From NCBI RefSeq assembly GCF_013127955.1, contig NZ_CP053435.1, positions 5,488,501-5,552,500 of the forward strand: DNA of 64,000 bases, given 5' to 3'. Every line of letters begins with the position of its first letter. Position 1 is the stretch's first letter. Source of the stretch: Spirosoma taeanense. GTDB taxonomy: Bacteria; Bacteroidota; Bacteroidia; Cytophagales; Spirosomataceae. Position numbers and translations under genes: made by a program. Positions 8,901-16,690 of this stretch are shown one piece after another. The notes beneath the pieces were generated by a model. It was given only the letters and a program-made list of their open reading frames with translations, was not told the origin of the DNA and ran no database searches.

Positions 8901-9782
8901 TTATTGCTTCTCAATGATCGGAATGAGCTTCTGTAATTCATTAAAGCGTGTTTCGTCCGGCTTCGGATCAGCAATGGGCAATTTCTCAAGTTCGTTGATC
9001 AGCACCTGCCCGACCAGCAGCCGCATATTTTTTTTGTCATCCGCAGGAATGACATACCAGGGCGCGTGCTCAGTTGCAGTTTCGTTAATACAGGTTTCGT
9101 AAGCTTCCTGATAACCGTCCCAGAATGCACGCTCTTTTACGTCTCCTTCGTCGAATTTCCAGTTTTTGGCCGGGTTCTTAATCCGGGCAATAAGCCGCTC
9201 AGCCTGTTCTTCTTTCGATACGTGCAGAAAGAATTTTACGACAGGAAAGCCATTCTGGTGCAGGAATTTTTCCATATGCCGAATGGCTTCGTACCGATGC
9301 TTAAAGAGTTTATCCAAGTCATCGGTTTCTTTTCCGGGCAGACGCTGGTTCTGGGTCAGAATGTCGGGATGAACCTTAGTCACCAAAACCTCTTCGTAGT
9401 ACGATCGGTTAAAAATGCCGAGGATTCCCCGTTCAGGCAGTTCGCGCCAACTGCGCCACAGCCAGTCATGGTCAAGCTCCTGATCGGTGGGACGCTTAAA
9501 GGAATATACCTTTACACCCACCGGATTGGTGCCGGTAAATACGTGCTGGATAGTGCCATCTTTCCCGGCCGCATCCAGCGCCTGAAAAATAGTGACCAAT
9601 CCATAGCGGTTGTCGGCATACATGCGGTTTTGCCACGTGTCGATCTGTTCAGCATGCTGGCGCAGACGAGTTTCGTATTCGTCCCCATCTTCATAGAGAT
9701 CATCTACTTTCGTTGGCGCTTTTTTGATTTTGAGCGGCTTAGAACCGTCGTAGCGGAAGCGGTCGGTATCGAGTTCTTTCAC
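8901..9782 (-). CDS. PPK2 family polyphosphate kinase, first of a tandem pair
   Basis: A 293-residue paralogue of the gene downstream. It has the same architecture: FRYDGSKPLKI at the N-terminus, P-loop LDAAGKDGTIQHVF near residue 69, and FNRSYYEEVL near residue 137, followed by the HVSKEEQAERLIARI lid region. It should transfer phosphate between polyphosphate and nucleotides. The two copies are clearly diverged but keep all conserved blocks, so both are likely active and perhaps specialised (for example nucleoside mono- versus diphosphate). A 17-base palindrome sits 8 bases before the ATG and may regulate this operon. The gene order places this copy promoter-proximal. Confidence 0.9.
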   Translation of the reverse strand: MKELDTDRFRYDGSKPLKIKKAPTKVDDLYEDGDEYETRLRQHAEQIDTWQNRMYADNRYGLVTIFQALDAAGKDGTIQHVFTGTNPVGVKVYSFKRPTDQELDHDWLWRSWRELPERGILGIFNRSYYEEVLVTKVHPDILTQNQRLPGKETDDLDKLFKHRYEAIRHMEKFLHQNGFPVVKFFLHVSKEEQAERLIARIKNPAKNWKFDEGDVKERAFWDGYQEAYETCINETATEHAPWYVIPADDKKNMRLLVGQVLINELEKLPIADPKPDETRFNELQKLIPIIEKQ

Positions 9783-9790
9783 GGACAGGA

Positions 9791-9807
9791 CGCGTAAACT
9801 TTACGCG
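9791..9807. repeat. Perfect palindrome upstream of the PPK2 pair
   Basis: CGCGTAAA-C-TTTACGCG: 8-base arms around a single central C, ending 8 bases upstream of the first PPK2 ATG. It could be an operator for a dimeric repressor, or a small hairpin in the 5' end of the mRNA. I see no second copy in the window. Confidence 0.45.
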
Positions 9808-9963
9808 AATCAGTTACGTTATCACTACAGCTAACAACCAGAATCCAACCTAATGGTTGTAATCGGTTCTGCGAACGGCATCGGCATCTGTGCTAACCAC
9901 TCAGCCGCCAGTTGCCGGACGGATAGCGTAGATTTAACCGACCGTTGCTAAGACAGTCTCATT

Positions 9964-10545
9964 ATGACCGCAAATCAATCCGCAAATTACGAGAAAGCCA
10001 CGTTTGGCACTGGCTGCTTCTGGTGCACCGAAGCCGTGTTTGAATCGCTCGATGGGGTTATCAAATCCGTATCGGGCTACGAAGGTGGCCGGAATCCCAA
10101 TCCTACGTATAAGGAAGTCTGCTCGGGTACTACCGGCCACGCCGAGTGCGTTGAAATAACCTATGACCCCAGCGTAATTACCTACCAGGAACTGCTGGAA
10201 GCTTTCTTTCGGAGCCACGACCCAACTACGCTGAACCGCCAGGGCGCCGATGTTGGCACCCAATACCGGTCGGTGATTTTCTATCACAACGACGAGCAGA
10301 AACAGCTGGCCGAAACAGCAAAAGACGAACTGAACAAAGCTGGTGCGTATCCTAATCCCATCGTTACAGAGATTAGCCCGGCCGAAACGTTCTACGAAGC
10401 CGAAGCCTACCACCAGGATTATTTTGCCAAGAATCCAAATCAGGGTTACTGCGCTTTCGTTATCGCTCCGAAACTAGACAAGTTCAGGAAGGTATTTAAA
10501 GAAAAACTGAAGCCGCAGAGCGACTCGGTAATCAATCACGGATAA
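9964..10545 (+). CDS. msrA: Peptide-methionine (S)-S-oxide reductase
   Basis: A 193-residue MsrA, which reduces the S epimer of methionine sulfoxide in proteins using thioredoxin. The active-site motif GTGCFWCTEAVFE is near residue 18, and the GYEGGRNPNPTYKEVCSGTTGHAECVE block follows near residue 37; both are family signatures. The EAYHQDYFAKNP motif lies near the C-terminus. The protein has no signal peptide, so it is cytosolic. It is monocistronic: PPK2 genes diverge upstream and a clean intrinsic terminator starts 8 bases after the stop. MsrB is not fused or adjacent. Confidence 0.95.
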   Translation: MTANQSANYEKATFGTGCFWCTEAVFESLDGVIKSVSGYEGGRNPNPTYKEVCSGTTGHAECVEITYDPSVITYQELLEAFFRSHDPTTLNRQGADVGTQYRSVIFYHNDEQKQLAETAKDELNKAGAYPNPIVTEISPAETFYEAEAYHQDYFAKNPNQGYCAFVIAPKLDKFRKVFKEKLKPQSDSVINHG

Positions 10546-10553
10546 CCGCAAAT

Positions 10554-10577
10554 GAGCCCCCACAAGGGGCTTTTTTG
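10554..10577 (+). terminator. Intrinsic terminator of msrA
   Basis: GAGCCCC-CACAA-GGGGCTTTTTT: a short GC-rich stem with a 5-base loop and a six-T run, directly after the msrA stop codon. Confidence 0.85.
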
Positions 10578-10690
10578 TGGCCTTAAGCGTCGGCTGGCTA
10601 ATGCCAGAATGTGGCGTAGCAGGACCGGGTAGCTGATTAGTTTAGGTCGTTCGATTGCTTTTCATGTCAGTTGCTGGGTACTCTCTTTCT

Positions 10691-11455
10691 ATGAGGTCGT
10701 TTCTGCTATTCTGCGTTCTGGTGTTAGCTGCTCCCTCAGCCTTCTCGCAGGCTGTTGCCTCAAACGTTTATTCGTGGCCCCTGTCGCCCGTTGTCAGGCA
10801 TCCGACTTATGAAGAGCGAACCTTTCTGTCGGGAATAACCCGAGATTTTTCCAATCTCACGGTTCAGGCCATAACCCTGTTCGCTAACCAGCCCGCCCAC
10901 CCTGCCCAGGAACTCGATGAGGAGGTCTTACTAATCATCAAGGCGGGCGAATTAACATTAACGATTGGAGAAAAACGAACCCAGCTTGGCCCCGGCAGTA
11001 TAGTGCTGCTGATGCCGGGCGATGCGCATCGCCTGGAAAATAAATCGTCTCAACCACTCACCTATTATCAGATCCGATACATGTCTAACGAAATGCCGGA
11101 TTTGGACCTGTACAGACTGATGGGCACCTCTTTCTGGGTCGATAGAAAAGAGATGGGTCGGATAACGCCTGATAACGAGGGGAACCGCCCCATAATTGAT
11201 ACGGGAACGATCATGGCGAAGCGACTTACAGCGCACGTCACGACACTGAGTCCAGGCTCAAAGGCCTATTCCCCCCATAGACATCGGGCGGCCGAAATTG
11301 TGATCGTAGTAGAGGGGGCCGTTCAGGAGCGTATTGACGAAACGCAGCAGGGGGTGCTAGCGGGCGATGTGATTTTCCTGGAGCCTAATACGCTGCATAG
11401 CCTGCAGAAGAATAGTCAGGAACAATGCACTTATTTTGTCCTGCAATTCGAGTGA
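10691..11455 (+). CDS. Secreted bicupin protein
   Basis: A protein of about 254 residues with a clear signal peptide (MRSFLLFCVLVLAAPSAFSQA) and two cupin beta-barrels. The first (about 75-140) contains LGPGSIVLLMPGDAHRLENKS and the second (about 185-250) contains HRHRAAEIVIVVEGAVQER, then GDVIFLEPNTLHSLQ. The His pairs (HRHRAAE...H) could bind a metal in the second barrel. It resembles quercetinase/pirin-like or ectoine-synthase-like bicupins exported to the periplasm in Bacteroidota; the substrate is unknown. I start at the ATG at 10691 because it gives the signal peptide; an ATG 36 bases upstream adds a non-signal stretch. Confidence 0.75.
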   Translation: MRSFLLFCVLVLAAPSAFSQAVASNVYSWPLSPVVRHPTYEERTFLSGITRDFSNLTVQAITLFANQPAHPAQELDEEVLLIIKAGELTLTIGEKRTQLGPGSIVLLMPGDAHRLENKSSQPLTYYQIRYMSNEMPDLDLYRLMGTSFWVDRKEMGRITPDNEGNRPIIDTGTIMAKRLTAHVTTLSPGSKAYSPHRHRAAEIVIVVEGAVQERIDETQQGVLAGDVIFLEPNTLHSLQKNSQEQCTYFVLQFE

Positions 11456-11599
11456 CTAAATAAACTTTAGCTTTTAATTTACACTTAACTTGACATTGCT
11501 AACAACCGGGCGGACTTTACACTCACCAAACGTCCCCATCCAAAGCCAGAATCAAGGATTATCTGTTGAATCGTTCAGTCATTAAATCCAAGTTAGGCG

Positions 11600-11806
11600 A
11601 TGACGTACTACGAGGTGGAATTTTGGGCCGCTGGCGATGGGAAATGGGTGCCGATTAAAGAACTGGAACTTGTTTCGGGCCGGCCATATGTTCGGGTTGA
11701 CTGTAACGAAAGACTGACACTCGATGAAGCCGAGTCCCGCTTTGCCTCGTTAACCGTCAGGCATCCTATGTTTAGTTTTAGGGTAACCAAGGTTAGCAAC
11801 TTTTAA
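11600..11806 (+). CDS. Small hypothetical protein
   Basis: A 68-residue ORF, MTYYEVEFWAAGDGKWVP..., rich in beta-forming and aromatic residues, with no signal peptide or cysteine. The ending (EAESRFASLTVRHPMFSFRVTKVSNF) looks like a small globular alpha/beta domain. It is preceded by 140 AT-rich bases. I do not recognise a family. Composition like that of neighbouring coding sequence suggests a real gene, but its small size leaves doubt. Confidence 0.55.
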   Translation: MTYYEVEFWAAGDGKWVPIKELELVSGRPYVRVDCNERLTLDEAESRFASLTVRHPMFSFRVTKVSNF

Positions 11807-11845
11807 TGGCTGGTGAACCTGATGTGACACCAGAGTAGCCCTAGC

Positions 11846-12076
11846 TCAGGGTAAAAGCGGGCTGTCTTCACCCGTGAGGATATAGCGAATATTCAGCTTC
11901 GGATAAAGCCGGGCCAGTTCAGCCAGCGATTCACTGTTCAGAAACGAACGTCCTTTAAAATGCTGATAATACTTATCGGGACGGTCCTGCTCCAGCTGCT
12001 TACAGACCTTGTAGGCAGTTACGCCCAGCGCCTTAAATGCGTCTTCGAGCCACTTGCCCTGTACGGATTTATTCAT
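11846..12076 (-). CDS. Small XRE-like helix-turn-helix protein
   Basis: A 76-residue protein that looks like a bare DNA-binding domain: MNKSVQGKWLEDAFKALGVTAYKVCKQLEQ, then ..SFLNSESLAELARLYPKLNIRYILTGEDSPLLP. The closing pattern, a helix then YPKLNIRYILTGE, is the one seen at the end of the HTH domain in many Bacteroidota XRE/cI-like regulators. It has no dimerisation or peptidase domain. No toxin or phage gene is adjacent, so its partner and target are unknown. Confidence 0.6.
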   Translation of the reverse strand: MNKSVQGKWLEDAFKALGVTAYKVCKQLEQDRPDKYYQHFKGRSFLNSESLAELARLYPKLNIRYILTGEDSPLLP

Positions 12077-12209
12077 GCTACCCTATACGCTACTCATCGT
12101 CAGATGGTTGCTTATCTGCCCTGAATGGCAGACGGTTTTTATAAGGGCTACGCCTGAGTCTGACGCTTATTTTCTATTTTAGGGAGTCTCTCACCTAAAG
12201 CGTGGCCGG

Positions 12210-12797
12210 ATGAAATATGTTCTGATTGCCCTCCTGTTAGTATCCCACCTGGGCAAAGCGCAATCAAATCTCACTGGATTAGGGCGTTACGTCATTGGCG
12301 TTACAACGCCCGACTCGCTAAATTCAGCCGATTTCAATGAACAGGACGAATCCTATGTTAAAGGCACTTTAACGTTGGTATGCTCCCATATTCGTTCGTT
12401 TTCAGCTCGTAAAACCAAAGTTGCGGGCATCGAGGTTGCGAATCTGGTACTGTATTTTTATGACAATACACTATTCCGAATTTCCTGCCCTTATAGCAAT
12501 ACGTTGAAAATGAGCTTTCTGGCTCAGCATGGTCCGGGGCTCCTTAAGCCAGAAACCGTTTTACGTCTTTGCCCTAGGGAGCCAGATAAACTTTTGTCTA
12601 TGTGGAGCGAAGCATGGCAAAATGGCGACATTACGGCTTTGGTTGTCCACCGGAAAGGTTATACGGCAGATTGTGAGCCCGAGGAAAGCGCCAGTCTGAT
12701 TATAGCCAGCCAGAAGTTCACAGCTTTATCTTCCGAATGTGAATTACGAGGCAGCGACCCCTTCCTTGACGAGTATTTGAGCACGTTGAAAAACTAA
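12210..12797 (+). CDS. Hypothetical secreted protein
   Basis: A 195-residue protein with a good signal peptide (MKYVLIALLLVSHLGKAQS). The mature part has no recognisable domain: mixed alpha/beta, with Cys residues in CSHIRSF, CPYSNT, CPREPD, DCEPEE and SECELRG that could form disulfides in the periplasm. It is flanked by minus-strand genes and is probably monocistronic. I cannot assign a function. Confidence 0.6.
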   Translation: MKYVLIALLLVSHLGKAQSNLTGLGRYVIGVTTPDSLNSADFNEQDESYVKGTLTLVCSHIRSFSARKTKVAGIEVANLVLYFYDNTLFRISCPYSNTLKMSFLAQHGPGLLKPETVLRLCPREPDKLLSMWSEAWQNGDITALVVHRKGYTADCEPEESASLIIASQKFTALSSECELRGSDPFLDEYLSTLKN

Positions 12798-12843
12798 TAG
12801 CAGAACGCACTAAACGATCCAGGCAGGAAAGGTAACCGACGCA

Positions 12844-13104
12844 TCAGGCTTTTTTTAAACGGACGCCCGCATTAGTTAAGTAGCTCAGCGCTGTCTTGGT
12901 AATCACCTCAGGATCGAATCGGGCTACAACCTCCCCTTTGTGCTCATAGACAGTTACTTCATCAGTGAGCACATCATAGACTCCGTAGGGCAGTAATTCA
13001 TACTCCTCGTAACCCCAGAACAAAAAATCAACCGCGTCGGGTAGTTCATCGAACCCGACAGCGTAACACGTTTCAAGCTGGGAGAAGACAGTAACGAAGC
13101 GCAT
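12844..13104 (-). CDS. Hypothetical acidic protein
   Basis: About 86 residues, MRFVTVFSQLETCYAVGFDELPDAVDFLFWGYEEYELLPYGVYD.., strongly acidic in the middle, with no signal peptide. The LPYGVYDVLTDEVTVYEH stretch suggests a small beta-rich domain, reminiscent of short Spirosoma-type hypothetical proteins. An in-frame ATG 15 bases upstream would add MRIYC. It lies downstream of the LytTR gene on the same strand, but a strong hairpin terminator separates them. Confidence 0.55.
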   Translation of the reverse strand: MRFVTVFSQLETCYAVGFDELPDAVDFLFWGYEEYELLPYGVYDVLTDEVTVYEHKGEVVARFDPEVITKTALSYLTNAGVRLKKA

Positions 13105-13175
13105 ACAATATATACGCACGAAAATGTCGGGCGGTTGCGTCAGGCTTTAGATTTAACCCCCGGTGCAGACACGAG

Positions 13176-13217
13176 ACAATTAAAAAGCCCATCCGATTGG
13201 ATGGGCTTTTTAATTGT
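13176..13217. terminator. Bidirectional hairpin terminator after the first LytTR gene
   Basis: A perfect 19-base inverted repeat (ACAATTAAAAAGCCCATCC and its complement) around a GATT loop, with A/T runs on both sides of the GC core. It terminates the minus-strand LytTR transcript and could work in either direction. Confidence 0.85.
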
Positions 13218-13235
13218 GGTGCGATTGTATGTCGT

Positions 13236-13625
13236 TCAGGAAATCGTCGACAGCAGTTGTTGGCGAACTGCCGTCCACCGCCGACGCGAAATGGGTAACG
13301 TAGCGCCGGTTGTCAGGTGAACTAATCCCCCCAATTCCGTCCGTTCCAGCCGATCAATATAGTAGCGGTTAATGATGCAATTCCGATGCAGTCGGATAAA
13401 CCACTCAGCCGGCAGCATAGGCGTATAATACTTGAGCGTGCGCGGCATCAGAATACGCCGGCCGTCAGCCCACTGTAACCAGCTGTAATTTGTTTCGGCC
13501 TGTAGATAGACCAGATTCATCACCGGAAAAGCCTGTCGGCCGCTATCGCGAAGATAGAGTTGAAGAGGTGGCCAGTTAGTAGGCGCTTCACCACGTGCGT
13601 AAATAGAAGAGGAAACGTTCGTCAT
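13236..13625 (-). CDS. LytTR DNA-binding domain protein without receiver domain
   Basis: A 129-residue protein in which almost the whole length is one LytTR domain: NLVYLQAETNYSWLQWADGR (about 40-60), then LPAEWFIRLHRNCIINRYYIDRLE with the conserved RLHRNxIIN element, and a C-terminal RRRWTAV. LytTR domains bind DNA with a beta-fold. There is no response-regulator receiver and no membrane segment, so activity is not controlled by phosphorylation in the usual way. A paralogue of the same size lies at 15372. Upstream is 190 bases of AT-rich sequence. Confidence 0.85.
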   Translation of the reverse strand: MTNVSSSIYARGEAPTNWPPLQLYLRDSGRQAFPVMNLVYLQAETNYSWLQWADGRRILMPRTLKYYTPMLPAEWFIRLHRNCIINRYYIDRLERTELGGLVHLTTGATLPISRRRWTAVRQQLLSTIS

Positions 13626-13817
13626 ACGTTAACTTGTTAGGTGGAATAGATGAACAATCTTTATAAAATTAATTAACTACTGTAAATCAACAAATTAAAT
13701 TTTATGAAATCTGGTATGAACAGCTATTTTCTGTATGTAGAGATGTCACTGTGGCCATAGATAATGGCTATAGACAACGCTGCTCACAGCCTATTGCACT
13801 TACGAGTTAAGGCGCAA

Positions 13818-14084
13818 TCAGGCGAAACAACCCGTTTCCTTACTCATTGATGCCCTAAGGCGGTTTAATTCCTGCTGTACAGCCCTGGCAAAAGCTATCT
13901 TGTCCGATTTCCGATACTGCTCCGGTGAACGAAGCTTTGAAGAGACATGAAAGCTATGATCTATCCGCTGGCAGGCCTTCCATAAGTCGGGATTCAGCTT
14001 GATTTTGTACTGACGAATCGGCGTATCGGCGCCAAACCAGAGACTGATAATATTATTGACGGTTGGTTTGATAACAACACTCAT
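13818..14084 (-). CDS. Hypothetical protein
   Basis: About 88 residues from MSVVIKPTVNNIISLWFGADTPIRQYKIKLNP.., mostly helical and basic, ending MSKETGCFA. A longer start at 14159 is possible but adds a sequence of poor quality. No domain is recognised. The only support is length, an intact frame and position in the small-gene region, so this could be a chance ORF. Confidence 0.35.
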   Translation of the reverse strand: MSVVIKPTVNNIISLWFGADTPIRQYKIKLNPDLWKACQRIDHSFHVSSKLRSPEQYRKSDKIAFARAVQQELNRLRASMSKETGCFA

Positions 14085-14450
14085 GGCCTGCTTAGAAAGT
14101 AGCTGGATCAAAATTCGAATATCGAAGGTAACTCGCTGGGCACTTATCATCAAAACCAATTTGTGTCAACGGTCAAAATCGGTGGATGGACTGCCTGAAA
14201 AGCGCGATGAACTGCTTTACTCACCGGGGTTAACAAGTTGATTATGACCTTCATTCTACAATGTTACCAGTCATTAAGTATTTATAATAGCGGCTATTTG
14301 ATCTCGTTTGGCTATATGCTTTATATACATGATTAGCCGGTTTCATACACAGAGTTAGGATAGATATTGTAAGTGCGACTACTTTTATTACGGTGCCCTG
14401 GGCTTTCCTCGCCTATCACCGCCTATAAACTCTTTCAATCAATAACCATT
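14085..14450. other. Intergenic stretch without a clear gene
   Basis: About 365 bases between a minus-strand and a plus-strand hypothetical gene. It is AT-rich around 14270-14370. I find no exact TAnnTTTG box, terminator hairpin or RNA gene. A 61-codon forward ORF at 14056 has no protein-like composition and is left out. Confidence 0.4.
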
Positions 14451-14720
14451 ATGAGTTCTACCTTTTTAGCTAAGTGCGCACCTTTGCTACAGATAGCTCA
14501 GGTGATGCCCGTTGACGGCACAGTTCAGATTGCTTCGTTTACAGATCCTCTCAAAGCCTTGCAATGCCTGCAGCAACAGGGTATTTCTGGCCGGGAGGTT
14601 CGCATTATGACCAATGATGCAGCCATGTACTGGGTAGTTCCCCGCCGGTTTGCCTACCGACTGATGCAGATCGGCTTTTATCCATTAAAAATTTCAACCA
14701 TTTCTAAATCCACTAACTAA
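14451..14720 (+). CDS. Hypothetical protein
   Basis: An 89-residue protein starting MSSTFLAKCAPLLQIAQVMPVDGTVQIASFTDPLKALQCLQQQGISGREVRIM... It has an alpha/beta pattern (beta strand QIASF, helix DPLKALQCLQQ, strand EVRIMTN, strand MYWVVP), the look of a small ferredoxin-like or regulatory fold. No known family is recognised. The start at 14451 is chosen because the upstream extension to 14373 has no coding character. Confidence 0.45.
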   Translation: MSSTFLAKCAPLLQIAQVMPVDGTVQIASFTDPLKALQCLQQQGISGREVRIMTNDAAMYWVVPRRFAYRLMQIGFYPLKISTISKSTN

Positions 14721-14956
14721 AGCCGGGCGAACGTCTCCACTCGTTCTGACCAGCTAAGAAGCTTGTTTGGCTGGGGCCCTGAGTTGCCTGTACACCATTG
14801 GAGAGTTATGATTCGTTCGCTTCAATCACCTTTGTGAACCTGAAGCAAACCAGTGGCTATGTTCGCTTGTTATTGGCTCTACACGCCTTCATAATGCTGT
14901 AAAACCAGTTACTCAGGGCATTCATGTTTATACGTTCACTAAATCTCTCAACATCC

Positions 14957-15157
14957 ATGGAAACTGCTCAGACCCAATTCCAGCCCGGTGACCACGTTAC
15001 GGTACTCGACGGTGGACCACCAATGATTGTCAAATCAACTAAAGAAGGCGGCCGGATAGTAACCTGTGCACCCATCCAGGAAGAACACGGAGGTGAACAG
15101 GACTATGACGCGACCAAGTTAACCAAGCTCGACAGTCAGCAGGGAGACCAGAAGTAA
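14957..15157 (+). CDS. Small DUF2158-like protein
   Basis: A protein of about 66 residues, METAQTQFQPGDHVTVLDGGPPMIVKS.., acidic at the C-terminus. The FQPGDHVTVLDGGPPMIV segment matches the small SH3-like barrel of YodC/DUF2158 proteins (x-GD-V-LKSGGPxMTV), although the later Cys-containing part differs (GRIVTCAPIQ). An upstream in-frame ATG at 14924 adds 11 residues. Function is unknown; such proteins are small and cytosolic. Confidence 0.6.
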   Translation: METAQTQFQPGDHVTVLDGGPPMIVKSTKEGGRIVTCAPIQEEHGGEQDYDATKLTKLDSQQGDQK

Positions 15158-15267
15158 GGCCACCCGTGCCGCTTTAAGTCATCGGCAGCGCCGACTCAGT
15201 ATGTTGCAGAAATCGCAGGAAGTTCTGCCGCTGATCGTTGACGTAAAAGCACTTCAGTTGTACAGGC

Positions 15268-15300
15268 AAAACGCCGGGAGTCATGACCCGGCGTTTTTTT
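15268..15300 (+). terminator. Intrinsic terminator downstream of the DUF2158-like gene
   Basis: AAAACGCCGGG, an 8-base loop, CCCGGCGTTTT then more T. The stem is 11 base pairs with a long T run on the plus strand. It lies about 110 bases after the 15157 stop; the ORF that runs through it is not coding. Confidence 0.85.
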
Positions 15301-15371
15301 ATTATTCAGGTTGTATTGAGAAGCTCCTACAAAGTGCAGACTTTCCGCCGGAAAACGCTGAACCATTCAAG

Positions 15372-15770
15372 CTAATTAATAAAGGTCTGCTGACCGTCCA
15401 TCTGTTGTAATACCTCCCGCCAGCGCCGACGGGAAACAGGAAAGGACACGCCCGTAGTCATATGCACCCGATAGCCGGAATTGGTATATTCCAACCGATC
15501 GATAAACTGACGATTCACTACGCACTTGCGGTGTAGCCGAATAAACCACCTGGCCGGCAGTTTGGCATGATGATATTTCAGCGTGCGGGGCGTTAATACG
15601 GGTTGGCCAGTTTTCCAGTGAAGCCAGCAATAGTTGGTATCGGCTTCCAGATAAACCAGATTTGCGACCGAAACAAACTGACGGCCGGTCTCCCGCACAT
15701 ACAGGCGCATAAGCGGCCAATCAATTAAATCAGCAGAGATTGTCGTTGCTAGATTAAGTGCTTGCATCAT
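15372..15770 (-). CDS. LytTR DNA-binding domain protein without receiver domain, second copy
   Basis: A 132-residue paralogue of the protein at 13236: RLYVRETGRQFVSVANLVYLEADTNYCWLHW, then LPARWFIRLHRKCVVNRQFIDRLEY and VSRRRWREVLQQM at the end. The whole protein is a LytTR domain plus a short N-terminal leader. Conserved RLHRK-V-N and the ARWFIRLH element are kept, so DNA binding is likely intact. It is preceded by a long AT-rich non-coding stretch. The two LytTR genes are 1.7 kb apart and probably arose by duplication. Confidence 0.85.
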   Translation of the reverse strand: MMQALNLATTISADLIDWPLMRLYVRETGRQFVSVANLVYLEADTNYCWLHWKTGQPVLTPRTLKYHHAKLPARWFIRLHRKCVVNRQFIDRLEYTNSGYRVHMTTGVSFPVSRRRWREVLQQMDGQQTFIN

Positions 15771-16099
15771 AGTTGGATTAGGTACTGAACACTTTATACG
15801 TCAATTTATAATCCAATAGATTGATAATCACAGCAATTATCCCATTAATTATATAGATTCAACGTATAATATTAAATTAAGATAATTAACTGTTTATCAG
15901 CCCCTTGAACGGCACTGGGCTTTTTCAGTGTCCCGGTAGTAGACGACCAGTTACCAGACGTAGTGAAGGCGTCTTGTCTAGACTTTTATTGATGCACACT
16001 AACCAGTTCGACCGAATAATAAGTGCCTATATTGGTATTTGTACGCCAATACGAATAGACGTTAATTTGTCGCAGTTTTACTTTAATCAGTTCTGTCTC
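15771..16099. other. Intergenic stretch, AT-rich, between LytTR gene and beta-barrel gene
   Basis: About 330 bases. The left half (15780-15890) is very AT-rich and probably holds the promoter of the minus-strand LytTR gene; near 16028-16052 a short TATTGG...CCAATA inverted repeat occurs. No exact TAnnTTTG box was found. The forward frame open here (to 15905) is an upstream extension of the beta-barrel gene with no signal sequence. Confidence 0.4.
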
Positions 16100-16612
16100 A
16101 TGAAAAAATTCAACTTTCTGTTTTTACTGGCTTTTGTGCTGCTGGCAGGCACTCAGTCGTTTGGCCAGTTAGCGATTGACAAAGGCACTAAGTTCATCAA
16201 CCTTGGTATTGGTGTTGGCGGCTATGGCTACTATACGGTAGGCGGTGGCATTGGCTTAAATGCCGCGGCTGACTTCGGGGTCACTAAAAACATTACGGTA
16301 GGTGCTGTAGCTGGCTACAAAAGCTATGGAAGCGTAGGTGCGTACAAATACAACTCGTTCGATATTGGCGCACGGGGCTCATACCACTTTAATGAACTCC
16401 TCAGCCTGACCAGCGATGCCGTTGACCTGTATGCTGGCTTAGGGCTTTCATACTACTCATTCTCGTACGGCGGCTATCTGGATAACTATGGAGCGGTATA
16501 CCTCCCGATTCACCTCGGTGGTCGCTACTTCTTCAGTCAGAATGTAGGAGGTTTTGCCGAGCTTGGCTCTAGTCTGGCTACGCTGAAACTTGGTGTTACC
16601 TTCAAACTGTAA
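16100..16612 (+). CDS. Outer-membrane beta-barrel protein
   Basis: A 170-residue protein with a signal peptide (MKKFNFLFLLAFVLLAGTQSFGQ) followed by an eight-strand-like pattern of alternating hydrophobic residues rich in Gly and Tyr (GIGVGGYGYYTVGGGIGLN, then VGAVAGYKSYGSVGAYKYN). The last strand is SSLATLKLGVTFKL, ending in a hydrophobic residue. It looks like a small OmpA/OmpW-type barrel of the outer membrane beta-barrel family common in Bacteroidota. The start at 16100 gives the signal peptide. No partner gene is apparent. Confidence 0.8.
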   Translation: MKKFNFLFLLAFVLLAGTQSFGQLAIDKGTKFINLGIGVGGYGYYTVGGGIGLNAAADFGVTKNITVGAVAGYKSYGSVGAYKYNSFDIGARGSYHFNELLSLTSDAVDLYAGLGLSYYSFSYGGYLDNYGAVYLPIHLGGRYFFSQNVGGFAELGSSLATLKLGVTFKL

Positions 16613-16633
16613 CCGTTTAAACTAACAATACTC

Positions 16634-16677
16634 CCAATAAAAAAGCCTTTCCAGCTTTGGAAGGGCTTTTTTATTGG
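16634..16677. terminator. Bidirectional terminator between beta-barrel and oligopeptidase genes
   Basis: Two 19-base arms around an AGCTTT loop with one G-T pair (CCAATAAAAAAGCCTTTCC and its near complement). It serves the convergent genes on both sides and has T runs in each direction. Confidence 0.9.
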
Positions 16678-16690
16678 CGTTTGCTACAGC

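Noticed and set aside
15201..15410. Forward ORF of 69 codons
   Set aside because: It reads through a strong terminator hairpin and into the LytTR gene on the other strand.
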